This document shows positions 1-8,827 of a stretch of 64,000 nt of DNA, piece by piece. Every line of letters begins with the position of its first letter. The first letter of the stretch is position 1. Location: assembly GCF_002102475.1 (NCBI RefSeq), contig NZ_MSQD01000002.1, forward strand, positions 1 through 64,000, in the 5' to 3' direction. This stretch comes from Thermoanaerobacterium sp. PSU-2. Its GTDB lineage: Bacteria; Bacillota; Thermoanaerobacteria; Thermoanaerobacterales; Thermoanaerobacteraceae. The notes under the pieces are model-generated. The model was not told the DNA's origin. It worked only from the letters and a program-made list of their open reading frames with translations, and made no database searches. The translations under genes were made by a program, and so were the position numbers.

Positions 1-566
1 TGAGGTACATTGTAAAATATCCAGACGTAGTGAATAATACGTTGATAATTTCGCCTCCACAATGCGGCAAAACAACACTTATAAGAGATATAGCTCGCAA
101 TATTAGCAATGGAATGCCTGAATTGAATTTTCGTGGAGAGAAAGTATCAATTGTAGATGAAAGATCAGAAATAGCTGCATGTTTTAAAGGCATTCCGCAA
201 AACGATGTAGGATACCGAACGGATGTATTGGATTTATGTCCAAAGCATATTGGCATTTTAATGATGATAAGATCTATGTCACCAAAAGTCATAATAACTG
301 ACGAAATAGGTAAAGTTGAAGATATAGCATCTATTCACGAAGCACTTAATGCAGGAGTAAGTATAATTACGACAGTCCATGGAAATGACGTAGAAGATGT
401 AGCGAGGAAAAAGTACATTGATGAAATGTTAAATAATAGAGAATTTGATAGGTATGTGATTTTAAGCCGTAAATTAGGAGCAGGCACTATAGAAGCCATT
501 CTTGACAGAGATTTTAATACGATTTTTAAAGGCCCTTATAGAAAGGAATGTAAGACAATATGCTGA
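1..566 (+). CDS. spoIIIAA: Stage III sporulation protein AA, ATPase (5' end outside window)
   Basis: This is the C-terminal part of SpoIIIAA, the secretion-type ATPase of the SpoIIIA complex that links mother cell and forespore after engulfment. The open frame runs from the first bases of the window with no stop, so the gene begins upstream. A Walker A loop (SPPQCGKTT) and an acidic Walker B-like IITDEIG segment are visible. A GTG at position 30 is in frame, but it lies just before the P-loop strand and lacks a ribosome site, so it is not the real start. The gene overlaps spoIIIAB by 7 bases and heads an eight-gene operon whose promoter lies outside. Confidence 0.95.
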   Translation, partial: RYIVKYPDVVNNTLIISPPQCGKTTLIRDIARNISNGMPELNFRGEKVSIVDERSEIAACFKGIPQNDVGYRTDVLDLCPKHIGILMMIRSMSPKVIITDEIGKVEDIASIHEALNAGVSIITTVHGNDVEDVARKKYIDEMLNNREFDRYVILSRKLGAGTIEAILDRDFNTIFKGPYRKECKTIC

Positions 567-1075
567 AGATCGTTGGAATGGTTTTAGTTTTAATTTCCTC
601 TGCTATGATAGGTTATATGAAATCACTTAAATATACATTAAGACGACAAACGTTAAGGTCTTTTTTATCCAGCCTAAACTTACTCATAACTGAAATAACC
701 TACAGCCAAGTAACATTGTCTGAAGCATTTGCTAAATTGTCTGAAACATCAGAATCAGGCGTAGGAAGATTTTTTTTATTAGTATCTCAAATTTTAAATT
801 CTAATGAAGGGTATACGGCTGGTGAAGCGTGGGAAATTGCCCTTAATAAAGTTGAAAATATAAATTTAAGTCAAGATGACATAAAAATACTAAAATCGTT
901 CGGCAATGGCCTCGGGAATTCAGATATATATAATCAAGAAAAGAATTTTAAATTGGCTTCTGAGTTATTAAAAAAACAGCTTATTGACGCTGAGGAGTCA
1001 AGCAGAAAAAATGAAAGATTGTATAAGAGCCTTGGCATATTGATAGGAATTGCTGTAGTTATCATATTTCTATAG
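560..1075 (+). CDS. spoIIIAB: Stage III sporulation protein AB
   Basis: A 171-residue protein with one N-terminal and one C-terminal hydrophobic segment flanking a helical region, matching SpoIIIAB in size and layout. SpoIIIAB resembles GspF-type platform proteins of type II secretion and is thought to sit at the base of the SpoIIIA channel in the mother-cell membrane. The ATG overlaps the end of spoIIIAA, which suggests translational coupling. The assignment rests on the fixed AA-to-AH gene order and the overall sequence. Confidence 0.93.
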   Translation: MLKIVGMVLVLISSAMIGYMKSLKYTLRRQTLRSFLSSLNLLITEITYSQVTLSEAFAKLSETSESGVGRFFLLVSQILNSNEGYTAGEAWEIALNKVENINLSQDDIKILKSFGNGLGNSDIYNQEKNFKLASELLKKQLIDAEESSRKNERLYKSLGILIGIAVVIIFL

Positions 1076-1090
1076 AGGGAGGTAGTGATT

Positions 1091-1288
1091 TTGAGCATAG
1101 ATATAATTTTTAAAATTGCTGCAATCGGAATCTTAGTTACCGTTCTTAATCAAATTCTTATAAGGTCTGGGAGAGAGGAACAAGCCATGATGGTTACATT
1201 AGCAGGAGTAGTAGTTGTGTTGATGATGGTAATTACAATGATCAACAATCTATTTACTGCCGTAAAAACAATATTTCAGTTGTATTGA
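1091..1288 (+). CDS. spoIIIAC: Stage III sporulation protein AC
   Basis: A very small, hydrophobic protein (65 residues) with two predicted membrane segments, the expected size for SpoIIIAC. I place the start at TTG 1091, because the GAGGGAGG ribosome site at about 1075-1082 is 8 bases upstream. The in-frame GTG at 1085 would be almost touching that site. It lies between spoIIIAB and spoIIIAD in the usual order. Its role in the complex is structural and inferred from the family. Confidence 0.92.
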   Translation: MSIDIIFKIAAIGILVTVLNQILIRSGREEQAMMVTLAGVVVVLMMVITMINNLFTAVKTIFQLY

Positions 1289-1317
1289 ATATATTAACAA
1301 ACGAAAGGAAATCTTTT

Positions 1318-1704
1318 ATGGAAATCATTCAGATTGTAGCAATTGGTATCATATGTGTAATAATCCTTTCACTGTTTAGAGAGAATTTTGAAGATGTGGC
1401 GATCATAATAAGTTTATCAGCCAGCATACTTATATTTTTTATCATAGTCCCAAAAATCAGCAATATAATAACGGTTTTAAATACAATTGCAGACAAAAGC
1501 GGCATAAACAGCATTTACGTAAAAACAATTCTTAAAATAATAGGAGTCGCATATATTGCAGAATTAGGAGTACAGATTTCAAATGATGCAGATGAAAAAA
1601 ATATAGCTACAAAGATCGAATTAGCAGGGAAAATAATAATCATTTTTTTGTCTCTTCCAATTATTATAGCATTGGTGGACACTATTGTCTCCATACTGCC
1701 GTGA
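1318..1704 (+). CDS. spoIIIAD: Stage III sporulation protein AD
   Basis: A multi-spanning membrane protein of 128 residues. The start is placed at ATG 1318, behind GAAAGGAA at about 1300-1307. This gives an N-terminus (MEIIQIVAIG) like the family. A longer frame reaches back into the end of spoIIIAC but has no separate ribosome site. SpoIIIAD belongs to the membrane part of the SpoIIIA channel and is predicted to lie in the mother-cell membrane around the forespore. Confidence 0.92.
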   Translation: MEIIQIVAIGIICVIILSLFRENFEDVAIIISLSASILIFFIIVPKISNIITVLNTIADKSGINSIYVKTILKIIGVAYIAELGVQISNDADEKNIATKIELAGKIIIIFLSLPIIIALVDTIVSILP

Positions 1705-1714
1705 GGTGATAAAC

Positions 1715-2878
1715 ATGAGAAAAGCTTTATGTTTAATTTTCATATTAATGACAATATCAATGTTTCCAATAAAGATTTACGCTGACACAAAAGACGATTT
1801 ATACAGCCAAATAAGCAATGCAGATACAAGTCAAATTGACTCATTGATCAAGGGAATAAATGAGAAGAATGGCAATGCGTTTCAAATAACAGACGTTAAA
1901 ACATATTTGTACAATCTTTTAAATGGAAAGGAGACATTTAGCGTTAAAAACATTGTCAATGGTGTACTAAATATTTTTTTCAATGAAGTCAAAGCATCCG
2001 TTGAAATTTTAGTACAGCTTATCCTATTATCGATTATCGGTGCTGTACTAACTAATTTAGAAAATTCGTTTGAAAATGGAGGCATAAGCCAAGTAGCCCA
2101 TATAGCTGTCTACATTGTCTTAGTTATAGTTGCGATTAAAAGCTTTATGAGCGTTTTAAATATTGGAAAAGATGCGATAGATAGTATGGTCAATTTTATG
2201 CAAGCAATATTGCCGGTTTTGATTACCATGTTGGCTTCGGTTGGTGCTTTTGTATCTGCTTCCTTTTTTCAGCCAGCATTGGTAATGGTTGTCGAATTTA
2301 CAGCCAAAGAAATAAGAGATTTTATTCTTCCTGCAATTTTATTTATGACGGCAATTAGGATAATAAGCCGAATTTCTGATAAATTTACTTTAAACAAACT
2401 TGCAGATTTATTTAAAACAATTTGTACAGCGTCAATTTCAATATTACTAAGCATTTTTATAGGTGTTTTAACTATTCAAGGCATTACATCATCATTAGCG
2501 GATGGGGTAATTTCGCGAACAACTAAATACGCAGTAGGAACATTTCTGCCAGTTGTAGGTAGCATATTATCTGATAGCATAGATACAATTATGAGTGCAT
2601 CGCTTCTAATAAAGGGTGCAATAAGCACTTTTGGATTGATAGCTATAATTTTAATGGCTATAGTACCAATCATAAAGATATTTTCAGTAATGATTATATA
2701 CAAACTTTCTGCCGCAGTCGTAGAGCCCATTGCTGACAAAAAAATAGTTGATTTTTTGTCTGATATTTCAACATCTGTTGCATATGTGTTTGCTGCATTA
2801 GTATCTGTAACCGTAATGATGTTTTTAGCCATAACAGCCGTAATTAACGCATCAAGTATCAGCGTCATGATGAGATAG
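1715..2878 (+). CDS. spoIIIAE: Stage III sporulation protein AE
   Basis: A 387-residue polytopic membrane protein with a cleavable-looking signal peptide (residues 1-20, ending near IYA) and about eight further hydrophobic segments, as expected for SpoIIIAE. The start is ATG 1715, behind GTGAGGTGA; the frame extends further upstream into spoIIIAD without its own ribosome site. It is the largest membrane component of the SpoIIIA complex and is needed for late sigma-G activity in the forespore. Confidence 0.94.
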   Translation: MRKALCLIFILMTISMFPIKIYADTKDDLYSQISNADTSQIDSLIKGINEKNGNAFQITDVKTYLYNLLNGKETFSVKNIVNGVLNIFFNEVKASVEILVQLILLSIIGAVLTNLENSFENGGISQVAHIAVYIVLVIVAIKSFMSVLNIGKDAIDSMVNFMQAILPVLITMLASVGAFVSASFFQPALVMVVEFTAKEIRDFILPAILFMTAIRIISRISDKFTLNKLADLFKTICTASISILLSIFIGVLTIQGITSSLADGVISRTTKYAVGTFLPVVGSILSDSIDTIMSASLLIKGAISTFGLIAIILMAIVPIIKIFSVMIIYKLSAAVVEPIADKKIVDFLSDISTSVAYVFAALVSVTVMMFLAITAVINASSISVMMR

Positions 2879-2890
2879 GTTACAAAGGGG

Positions 2891-3475
2891 ATGAATTTCT
2901 TGGATGAAGTAAAAAGATGGATAATTCAAATAGCGTATATTTCAATATTGGCTATAATATTTGAACTTTTAATACCATCGTCAAGCATGAAAAAATACGT
3001 AAAGGTAGTAATAGGTCTGACAATCATGATCGCAATCATAAATCCAGTATTAGGATTTATTAAAAGCGGTATCAACATAAATAGTGCTTTAGAAAAAGAG
3101 TATAACTATAACAATGTAGACATAAGTGGAATGACTAAGCAAGCGGAGGTGGAAAGAAATAAGCTTATAGTCGATGAGTATAAAAAAAGGCTAAATGATC
3201 AGATAAAAGAGAGAATATTATCTATGGTAAGTGCCTCTGATGTAGAGGTGGAATCATCAATAATTGACGATTTAAATGATAAGAGATTTGGAATAGTAAA
3301 AGAAATCAAGATAACAATTTTTAATGACAAAAATGAAACATCAAACGGCAGCGGAAATATTTCAATTGAAGTGAGTAAAGCAAATGAAAAGACGAGTAAG
3401 ATTGATAACATCAAAAACGATTTAAGTAAATTCTATAATGTACCATTAAAGAATATAACTATAGAGGAAAGATAA
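2891..3475 (+). CDS. spoIIIAF: Stage III sporulation protein AF
   Basis: A 194-residue protein with two N-terminal membrane helices and a soluble C-terminal domain, typical of SpoIIIAF. The ATG at 2891 gives an MNFLDEV start that resembles the family, but the AAAGGGG stretch directly precedes it. A TTG at 2900 would have better spacing, so the start is uncertain by three codons. The soluble part resembles the ring-forming modules also seen in SpoIIIAG and SpoIIIAH. Confidence 0.92.
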   Translation: MNFLDEVKRWIIQIAYISILAIIFELLIPSSSMKKYVKVVIGLTIMIAIINPVLGFIKSGININSALEKEYNYNNVDISGMTKQAEVERNKLIVDEYKKRLNDQIKERILSMVSASDVEVESSIIDDLNDKRFGIVKEIKITIFNDKNETSNGSGNISIEVSKANEKTSKIDNIKNDLSKFYNVPLKNITIEER

Positions 3476-3495
3476 AATGAAAGGGGGATAAAATT

Positions 3496-4071
3496 GTGGA
3501 TTTTAATAAACTAAAGCAAAAAATTTTAAAAGCTGATAATAAGACTATACAAGATTTGACTGTAATTTTCATTATTGGTTTGATTATTTTGATTGGGGCC
3601 AGCATCTTTTTTAAGCCTAAACCAACAAATAAAAGTTCAGATAAACAAATGGTTGAAACGCAAATCACAAATGATGATTATGCAAGTAAATTGGAATCTG
3701 AATTAAAGGAAATACTATCCAGAATTCATGGAGCTGGCAATGTAGATGTGCTTGTCACTTTGGACTCTGATGAAGAAATAGTAGCAGCTATGGATACAGT
3801 ACAATCAGAAACTACCACCAACGAAAAGGACAGCAATGGAGGCACGAGGACAACCATTCAAAGTGAGACGGATAACAAAATTGTTACTTCACAAAATACC
3901 AGTGGAGAAAATCAACCTATGATATTAAAAAAAGTAATGCCTGAGGTAAGGGGTGTTGTCGTCGTCGCTGATGGCGCAAAAGATCCAAATGTTCAATATG
4001 AACTTATGACGGCTGTTGAGACAGCATTGGGCATTCCCGCATATAAAGTTAAAGTCGTATCTTCAAAATAA
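3496..4071 (+). CDS. spoIIIAG: Stage III sporulation protein AG
   Basis: A 191-residue single-pass membrane protein: a short cytoplasmic N-terminus, one membrane helix near residues 20-40, then a soluble domain. SpoIIIAG forms a large multimeric ring in the space between mother-cell and forespore membranes. The GTG start has AAGGGGG 8 bases upstream. A low-complexity Ser/Thr/Asn/Gln-rich stretch (about residues 102-137) matches the insert seen in this family. Confidence 0.94.
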   Translation: MDFNKLKQKILKADNKTIQDLTVIFIIGLIILIGASIFFKPKPTNKSSDKQMVETQITNDDYASKLESELKEILSRIHGAGNVDVLVTLDSDEEIVAAMDTVQSETTTNEKDSNGGTRTTIQSETDNKIVTSQNTSGENQPMILKKVMPEVRGVVVVADGAKDPNVQYELMTAVETALGIPAYKVKVVSSK

Positions 4072-4089
4072 AATTTAGGAGGGTCTATT

Positions 4090-4647
4090 ATGATGTATTT
4101 AAAGAAAAAATCTATAGCAATAGCATCATTGGTCTTGCTTATAGCGATAGCTTTTGTAATCAATTATAATTATCAAAACGGAATTAATAAAAATACTTCA
4201 AGCAAAAATAGCTTAAATTCACAATTGATAGACAATAGCAAGGTTTCTAGTTCTTCATCAGCTAATGAGCAATCCGAAGCGACAACAGCATTGTCCAGTG
4301 GTTTATTTGCTTCATATAGACAGGACAGGGATATTAACAGAAGCCGTAGTTTAGAAGCTTTACAAGAGATAGTAAATAACAAGAATACAAGCCAGGAAAC
4401 GCGGGATGAAGCTCAAAAACAGATTATCAAGTTGACAGAGACGAATCAGAAGGAATTGATATTAGAGAATTTGATCAAAGCAAAGGGATTTCAAGACGCC
4501 ATAGTTTTGATTGACAACAATACTGCAAATGTGATAGTGCAAGCTGATAAATTATCGGCACAGGAAGTTGCAAAAATACAAGATGTTGTATCTCAACAAA
4601 CAGGTTTTCCTCTTGACAACATAAAAATAATGAATAGAATGAATTAG
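4090..4647 (+). CDS. spoIIIAH: Stage III sporulation protein AH
   Basis: A 185-residue protein with one N-terminal membrane anchor, a low-complexity Ser/Asn-rich linker and a C-terminal EscJ/PrgK-like domain. In spore formers SpoIIIAH in the mother-cell membrane binds forespore SpoIIQ across the intermembrane space. The ribosome site AGGAGGG precedes tandem ATGs at 4090 and 4093; either could be used. It is the last spoIIIA gene, and the next gene has its own promoter. Confidence 0.94.
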   Translation: MMYLKKKSIAIASLVLLIAIAFVINYNYQNGINKNTSSKNSLNSQLIDNSKVSSSSSANEQSEATTALSSGLFASYRQDRDINRSRSLEALQEIVNNKNTSQETRDEAQKQIIKLTETNQKELILENLIKAKGFQDAIVLIDNNTANVIVQADKLSAQEVAKIQDVVSQQTGFPLDNIKIMNRMN

Positions 4648-4653
4648 TCATAA

Positions 4654-4682
4654 TTGTAAAATATTTGATTGTCTGATATAAT
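4654..4682 (+). promoter_or_regulatory. sigma-A-type promoter for the Asp23-family gene
   Basis: TTGTAA at 4654-4659 and a perfect TATAAT at 4677-4682 are separated by 17 bases. The element lies in the short gap after spoIIIAH and 23 bases before the next ATG. It would uncouple the vegetative housekeeping genes from the sporulation operon upstream. Confidence 0.75.
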
Positions 4683-4705
4683 ATCTATTGAAAGGAAGTG
4701 TTATT

Positions 4706-5101
4706 ATGGAGGAAAATATAAGCCAAGAACTTGAATTTGGAACGATTAAAATATCAGATGATGTTGTTGCTGTTATAGCTGGGTTAGCTGCTACAGAAGT
4801 TCCTGGTGTTGCAGGAATGAGCGGTGGAGTTGTCAATGGAATAACTGAAATGTTAGGACGGAAGAATTTGTCAAAAGGTGTGAAGGTACAAGTTGGTGAA
4901 AAAGAAGCGGCCATTGATTTGTACATCGTAGTTGACTATGGTGTTAGAATACCTGAAATAGCTTGGAATGTTCAAGAAAATGTTAAGAAGGCAATAGAAA
5001 CAATGACAGGACTTAAAGTTGTAGAAGTAAACATACATATTCAAGGAGTAAACATGGAAAAAGAACAAAAATCCAAAGAGCCTCCAAAAGAAAATAAATG
5101 A
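4706..5101 (+). CDS. yqhY: Asp23/Gls24 family envelope stress protein
   Basis: A 131-residue soluble protein of the Asp23/Gls24 family (YqhY-like), recognised from the GTIKISDDVVAVIAG start, the central EVPGV segment and the VEVNIHIQGV end. These abundant proteins are linked to envelope stress and to control of acetyl-CoA carboxylase in Bacillus. The start at ATG 4706 follows AAAGGAAG; an earlier in-frame start at 4688 has no such site. It has its own promoter and a hairpin after it. The C-terminal 15 or so residues are highly charged (Lys/Glu). Confidence 0.9.
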   Translation: MEENISQELEFGTIKISDDVVAVIAGLAATEVPGVAGMSGGVVNGITEMLGRKNLSKGVKVQVGEKEAAIDLYIVVDYGVRIPEIAWNVQENVKKAIETMTGLKVVEVNIHIQGVNMEKEQKSKEPPKENK

Positions 5102-5107
5102 TATTTA

Positions 5108-5135
5108 AACCCTCTTAATGCAGAGGGTTAATTTT
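5108..5135 (+). terminator. Hairpin after yqhY
   Basis: An 8-bp stem (AACCCTCT with AGAGGGTT, 5108-5115 and 5122-5129) with a 6-base loop is followed by AATTTTAAT. The U-tract is weak, so readthrough into nusB is likely. No separate nusB promoter is evident. Confidence 0.6.
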
Positions 5136-5170
5136 AATGGGTAAAATTACGATTAGAGGAGTTGAAAAAT

Positions 5171-5590
5171 GTGAACAGAACGCAAGCTCGAGAATGGTTA
5201 GTAAAACTATTATATCAATACGATATATCGAAGTTGGAGCCACAAAAAATTTTTGATAAATTCCTTGAAGACAATGATCCAGAGGATGAGAAAGACTATA
5301 TAGAAAATACGTTTTTTGGAGTAATTAAAAATGTTGATAATATTGATGAAAAAATTAAAAAATATCTTAAAAATTGGGATATTAATAGAATAGCAAAAAT
5401 TGATTTAGCAATAATGCGGTGCAGTTTCTATGAAATACTGTATTCTACTGATATACCAAGCAGTGTTTCTATTAATGAAGCAGTGGAAATCGCTAAGAAG
5501 TACAGCACTGAGAAATCGCCGGCTTTTATAAACGGAATTTTGGGAAATTTAGTAAGGGATATTATTAGCGGTGATGCAAATGGTGATTGA
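5171..5590 (+). CDS. nusB: Transcription antitermination factor NusB
   Basis: NusB, 139 residues, binds boxA RNA with S10 and helps antitermination on rRNA operons. The RTQAREWLVKLLYQYD start and the C-terminal KSPAFINGILGNLV segment are typical. The start is placed at GTG 5171 with GAGGAG 9 bases upstream; an in-frame TTG at 5162 would abut the ribosome site. It overlaps the start of folD. Confidence 0.95.
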   Translation: MNRTQAREWLVKLLYQYDISKLEPQKIFDKFLEDNDPEDEKDYIENTFFGVIKNVDNIDEKIKKYLKNWDINRIAKIDLAIMRCSFYEILYSTDIPSSVSINEAVEIAKKYSTEKSPAFINGILGNLVRDIISGDANGD

Positions 5591-6428
5591 TGGCAGAAAT
5601 ATTGCGAAATCAATAAGAGAAAAAGTAAAGTCTGAGATATTTGAAAAAAATTACCATCCAAAACTTGCGATTCTCGTTGCTGGAAATGATGAAGCTTCAT
5701 TGATATACGCGAATACTAAAATTAAAGCTTGTGCAAATGTAGGTATTGATGCTTATACGTATTTCTTTACCAATGATGAAGAAGATAAATTTTTAAAGAA
5801 ATTAGATGAGTTAAATACAGATGATAGCATTCATGGTATAATGATAGAAATGCCTCTTCCAAAATCGTATGATGCACAAAGAATTTATGATCTCATTAAT
5901 CCTATAAAAGATGTAGATTGCATATCGACATACAACATGGGACGCTTATTTTCGGGTAATCCTCTTTATTTGCCATGCACACCTTATGCTATCCTGACGA
6001 TTTTGAAAAGTTTGGATATTGAGTACACCGGAAAACATGCTGTTGTCGTTGGAAGAAGCAATATATTGGGAAAACCGGTTGCTAAATTGATGCTGGATCT
6101 TGACATGACGGTTACTCAATGCCATTCAAAAACATTGAATTTAGAGGAGTATACTAAAACAGCAGATGTGTTAGTATTAGCAGTAGGGAAGAGAAATCTT
6201 GTAAATGGGGATATGATAAAAAATGGCGTTGTGTTAATTGATGCTGGGATAAATGAATACAATGGGAAAATTTATGGCGACTGTGATTTTCAAAGTGTAG
6301 AGGGTTCATGCAGCTATATAACACCGGTTCCTGGTGGAGTTGGCCCTGTAACGACATCTATAGTTTTGTCAAATACATTGGAGGCATACAAAAATGTTAT
6401 TAAAAACTCTAACGGTAAAACAAGTTAA
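5574..6428 (+). CDS. folD: Methylenetetrahydrofolate dehydrogenase / cyclohydrolase FolD
   Basis: FolD interconverts 5,10-methylene- and 10-formyl-tetrahydrofolate using NADP and water, in the cytoplasm. The family signatures are present: the substrate segment around the YANTK catalytic lysine region, the nucleotide-binding VVGRSNILGKPVA, and the C-terminal PVPGGVGPVTT. Candidate starts GTG 5571, ATG 5574 and ATG 5580 lie within the end of nusB; the exact one cannot be settled by eye. The end overlaps xseA by 35 bases. Confidence 0.95.
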   Translation: MQMVIDGRNIAKSIREKVKSEIFEKNYHPKLAILVAGNDEASLIYANTKIKACANVGIDAYTYFFTNDEEDKFLKKLDELNTDDSIHGIMIEMPLPKSYDAQRIYDLINPIKDVDCISTYNMGRLFSGNPLYLPCTPYAILTILKSLDIEYTGKHAVVVGRSNILGKPVAKLMLDLDMTVTQCHSKTLNLEEYTKTADVLVLAVGKRNLVNGDMIKNGVVLIDAGINEYNGKIYGDCDFQSVEGSCSYITPVPGGVGPVTTSIVLSNTLEAYKNVIKNSNGKTS

Positions 6429-7617
6429 TGATTATTTAAAAAACATAGTTACAGGTGACATAATATTAAAACATGTAATGGTAAAAGGCGAAATATCAAA
6501 TTTGTATTTTAGAGGACAAGCACTGTATTTTACATTAGTTGATGAATATTCCTCTTTAAAATGCGTTGTTTTTGAAGATTATATTGATGACATAAATGTA
6601 GAAATAAAAAATGGAATGTCTGTAATTGTAACAGGTAAAGTCTACGTTTATGAGAAAAGCAGTTCGTTTCAATTGCATGTTTTTAATATTGAAGTTGAGG
6701 GATTAGGTTCTCTTTTTTTATCTTTTGAGAGATTAAAGCAAAAGCTTAAAAGTGAAGGTTTATTTGATTTAGATAGGAAAAAGAATCTTCCCCAAAATCC
6801 TAAAAAAATTGCAGTGATTACATCCCCTTCAGGTGCGGCTGTTCACGATATTATAAATATTTTAAGAAGAAGGAAACCGTCGATAGATATTATGGTTGTT
6901 CCGATATTAGTTCAGGGGAATAAAGCTTCGTCAGAAATCGTAGATGCCATTATAAAGGTCAATAAAAGAAGTGATGTTGATTTGATTATTTTAGGTAGAG
7001 GCGGCGGGTCATTTGAAGATCTCTACCCATTTAATGAGGAAATAGTAGCAAGAGCCATTTATAACTCCAAGATACCCATAATATCTGCTGTAGGACATGA
7101 GACTGACTTTACGATAGCTGACTTTGTTGCAGATTTAAGAGCGCCAACGCCATCTGCAGCAGCAGAATTGGCAGTAACTGATGTTAATTTTTACAACGAA
7201 AAAATTAAAAACTATAAAAGAAGTTTATATCGCTATATGTTGTCAATAATTGATAAAAAGAGGCATCGTCTTGATAATCTGAAAAAGCTTTTAATAGGAA
7301 AAAACCCGATTATCAAAAATAGGCAGATGAAAGAACGTTTAAATACTCTAAAGAGAATTATGGAGGATAGTATCTACAAAATACTGAAAGACAAAAAGCA
7401 TAAGTATATAAATCTTGTAGAGAAATTAAATGCTTTAAGCCCACTAAATGTTTTAAAGCGCGGATATACGATGACGATGGATAAAGACAAAATCAATTTA
7501 GTTACAAAGGCTAATGATATTTCATCAGATGATAAAATACACCTTTTGTTTGAAGATGGCGAAGCACTTTGTACTGTTAATGAGGTGATGAGATATGAGC
7601 GAAAATATGGACTTTGA
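6394..7617 (+). CDS. xseA: Exodeoxyribonuclease VII large subunit
   Basis: XseA (407 residues) is the catalytic subunit of exonuclease VII, which degrades single-stranded DNA. It has an N-terminal OB-fold (residues 1-95), the core with the [10 protein letters not shown] motif and the [24 protein letters not shown] region, and a long helical C-terminal stalk that binds XseB. ATG 6394 is preceded by TTGGAGG and lies inside the end of folD. xseB starts before this gene ends. Confidence 0.96.
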   Translation: MLLKTLTVKQVNDYLKNIVTGDIILKHVMVKGEISNLYFRGQALYFTLVDEYSSLKCVVFEDYIDDINVEIKNGMSVIVTGKVYVYEKSSSFQLHVFNIEVEGLGSLFLSFERLKQKLKSEGLFDLDRKKNLPQNPKKIAVITSPSGAAVHDIINILRRRKPSIDIMVVPILVQGNKASSEIVDAIIKVNKRSDVDLIILGRGGGSFEDLYPFNEEIVARAIYNSKIPIISAVGHETDFTIADFVADLRAPTPSAAAELAVTDVNFYNEKIKNYKRSLYRYMLSIIDKKRHRLDNLKKLLIGKNPIIKNRQMKERLNTLKRIMEDSIYKILKDKKHKYINLVEKLNALSPLNVLKRGYTMTMDKDKINLVTKANDISSDDKIHLLFEDGEALCTVNEVMRYERKYGL

Positions 7618-7825
7618 AGAAAGTATGGACAAGTTAGATGATATTGTAAAAAAATTAGAGGATGGCAATCTGCCTTTAGAAGAATCTTTTAAACTATTCA
7701 AAGAAGGTCTTGAATTATCCCAAAAATTGAATAAAGCGCTAAACGATATTGAAGGTAAAATAACAATGCTCATTAACGAAAATGAAGAAATACCATTTAA
7801 TTTTGAGGAGGACAAAGATGTTTGA
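7595..7825 (+). CDS. xseB: Exodeoxyribonuclease VII small subunit
   Basis: XseB (76 residues) is the helical small subunit that coats the XseA stalk. The [18 protein letters not shown] start and [12 protein letters not shown] are family hallmarks. The ATG overlaps xseA by 23 bases and the stop overlaps the ispA start by 8 bases, so the three genes are probably translationally coupled. Confidence 0.96.
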   Translation: MSENMDFEESMDKLDDIVKKLEDGNLPLEESFKLFKEGLELSQKLNKALNDIEGKITMLINENEEIPFNFEEDKDV

Positions 7826-8699
7826 TGACATTCTTAGAGAAAAGATAGAATATATTAATAAAGGGTTAAATGAATTTTTATCATTAACTGATAGGCCAGA
7901 AGTCTTGTTTGAAGCTATGAGGTACAGTGTCTTTGCTGGTGGCAAAAGGCTTCGACCTGTACTTTGCATATCTGCTTGCGAATTAGTTGGCGGGAATAAA
8001 GAAGATGCACTGGCAGTTGCGTGTGCAATAGAATTTATACATACATATTCGCTAATTCACGATGATTTGCCTGCAATGGACAATGATGATTTAAGGCGTG
8101 GAAAACCTACAAATCACAAAGTTTATGGTGAAGCGATTGCGATTCTTGCCGGTGATGCTTTACTAAATTATGGATTTGAAGTGCTGATTCAACAAGCATT
8201 GAATTCAAGTAAAAGTCAAAACATTTTGAAGGCTGCCGACGAAATCGCTCGTGCGGCAGGATGCCGTGGAATGATAGCAGGGCAAGTTGTAGATTTATTG
8301 TCAGAAAATAAAGAAATAGGCGTAGATGAGTTGAAATTCATGCATGACCATAAAACAGGTGCTTTAATAAAAGCCTCGATTTTGGCGGGAGCGATAATGG
8401 GTGGTGCAGATGATGATACTTTAAAAAAATTAAGCAGTTACGCAGAATATTTAGGATTTGCATTTCAGGTAAAAGATGATATTTTAGATGTTCAAGGAGA
8501 TGAAGCTAAACTCGGGAAAGATATTGGCAGTGATATGGTGAATGGAAAATCCACGTTTGTAAGCGTACTGGGATTACAACGTTCTGTAGATCTTGTAAAT
8601 GAGTTGACTGAAAAAGCAATTAATATATTAGACGGCTTTGGAGAAAAAGGCGAATTTCTAAAAAGTCTTACCAAATACATGGCAGAGAGAGATAGTTAG
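7818..8699 (+). CDS. ispA: Polyprenyl (farnesyl/geranylgeranyl) diphosphate synthase
   Basis: A trans-isoprenyl diphosphate synthase of 293 residues that condenses isopentenyl diphosphate with allylic diphosphates. Both aspartate-rich Mg-binding motifs are present: [14 protein letters not shown] and DDILDVQGD, plus the GGKRLRP substrate motif. Start ATG 7818 follows GAGGAGG; an in-frame codon at 7782 lies inside xseB without a ribosome site. It opens the isoprenoid part of the operon, which continues after the OLE RNA with dxs. Product chain length cannot be fixed by eye. Confidence 0.95.
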   Translation: MFDDILREKIEYINKGLNEFLSLTDRPEVLFEAMRYSVFAGGKRLRPVLCISACELVGGNKEDALAVACAIEFIHTYSLIHDDLPAMDNDDLRRGKPTNHKVYGEAIAILAGDALLNYGFEVLIQQALNSSKSQNILKAADEIARAAGCRGMIAGQVVDLLSENKEIGVDELKFMHDHKTGALIKASILAGAIMGGADDDTLKKLSSYAEYLGFAFQVKDDILDVQGDEAKLGKDIGSDMVNGKSTFVSVLGLQRSVDLVNELTEKAINILDGFGEKGEFLKSLTKYMAERDS

Positions 8700-8792
8700 A
8701 GCATAAGACAGCATAGATTAAATTAACATGTGCAGCATGTTATTATGCAATACATTTAGCCCTTAGCAACAAAACTTGAACAATTATTATAT

Positions 8793-8821
8793 TTGATACA
8801 AATACATAAAAATGCTATAAT
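8793..8821 (+). promoter_or_regulatory. sigma-A promoter of the OLE RNA
   Basis: TTGATA (8793-8798), a 17-base spacer and perfect TATAAT (8816-8821). A start near 8828 would fall immediately before the 5' arm of the long-range helix that closes the OLE RNA (8830-8848). The RNA could therefore be made independently of the upstream operon as well as by readthrough. Confidence 0.8.
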
Positions 8822-8827
8822 CAATAT

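Noticed and set aside
30-566. spoIIIAA starting at GTG 30
   Set aside because: The frame is open from the first bases of the window; starting at 30 would leave only the P-loop half of the ATPase. The gene is cut by the window edge.
2269-2868. Long open frames on the minus strand within spoIIIAE and many other genes
   Set aside because: They are antisense shadows of well-supported genes, without ribosome sites or recognisable products.
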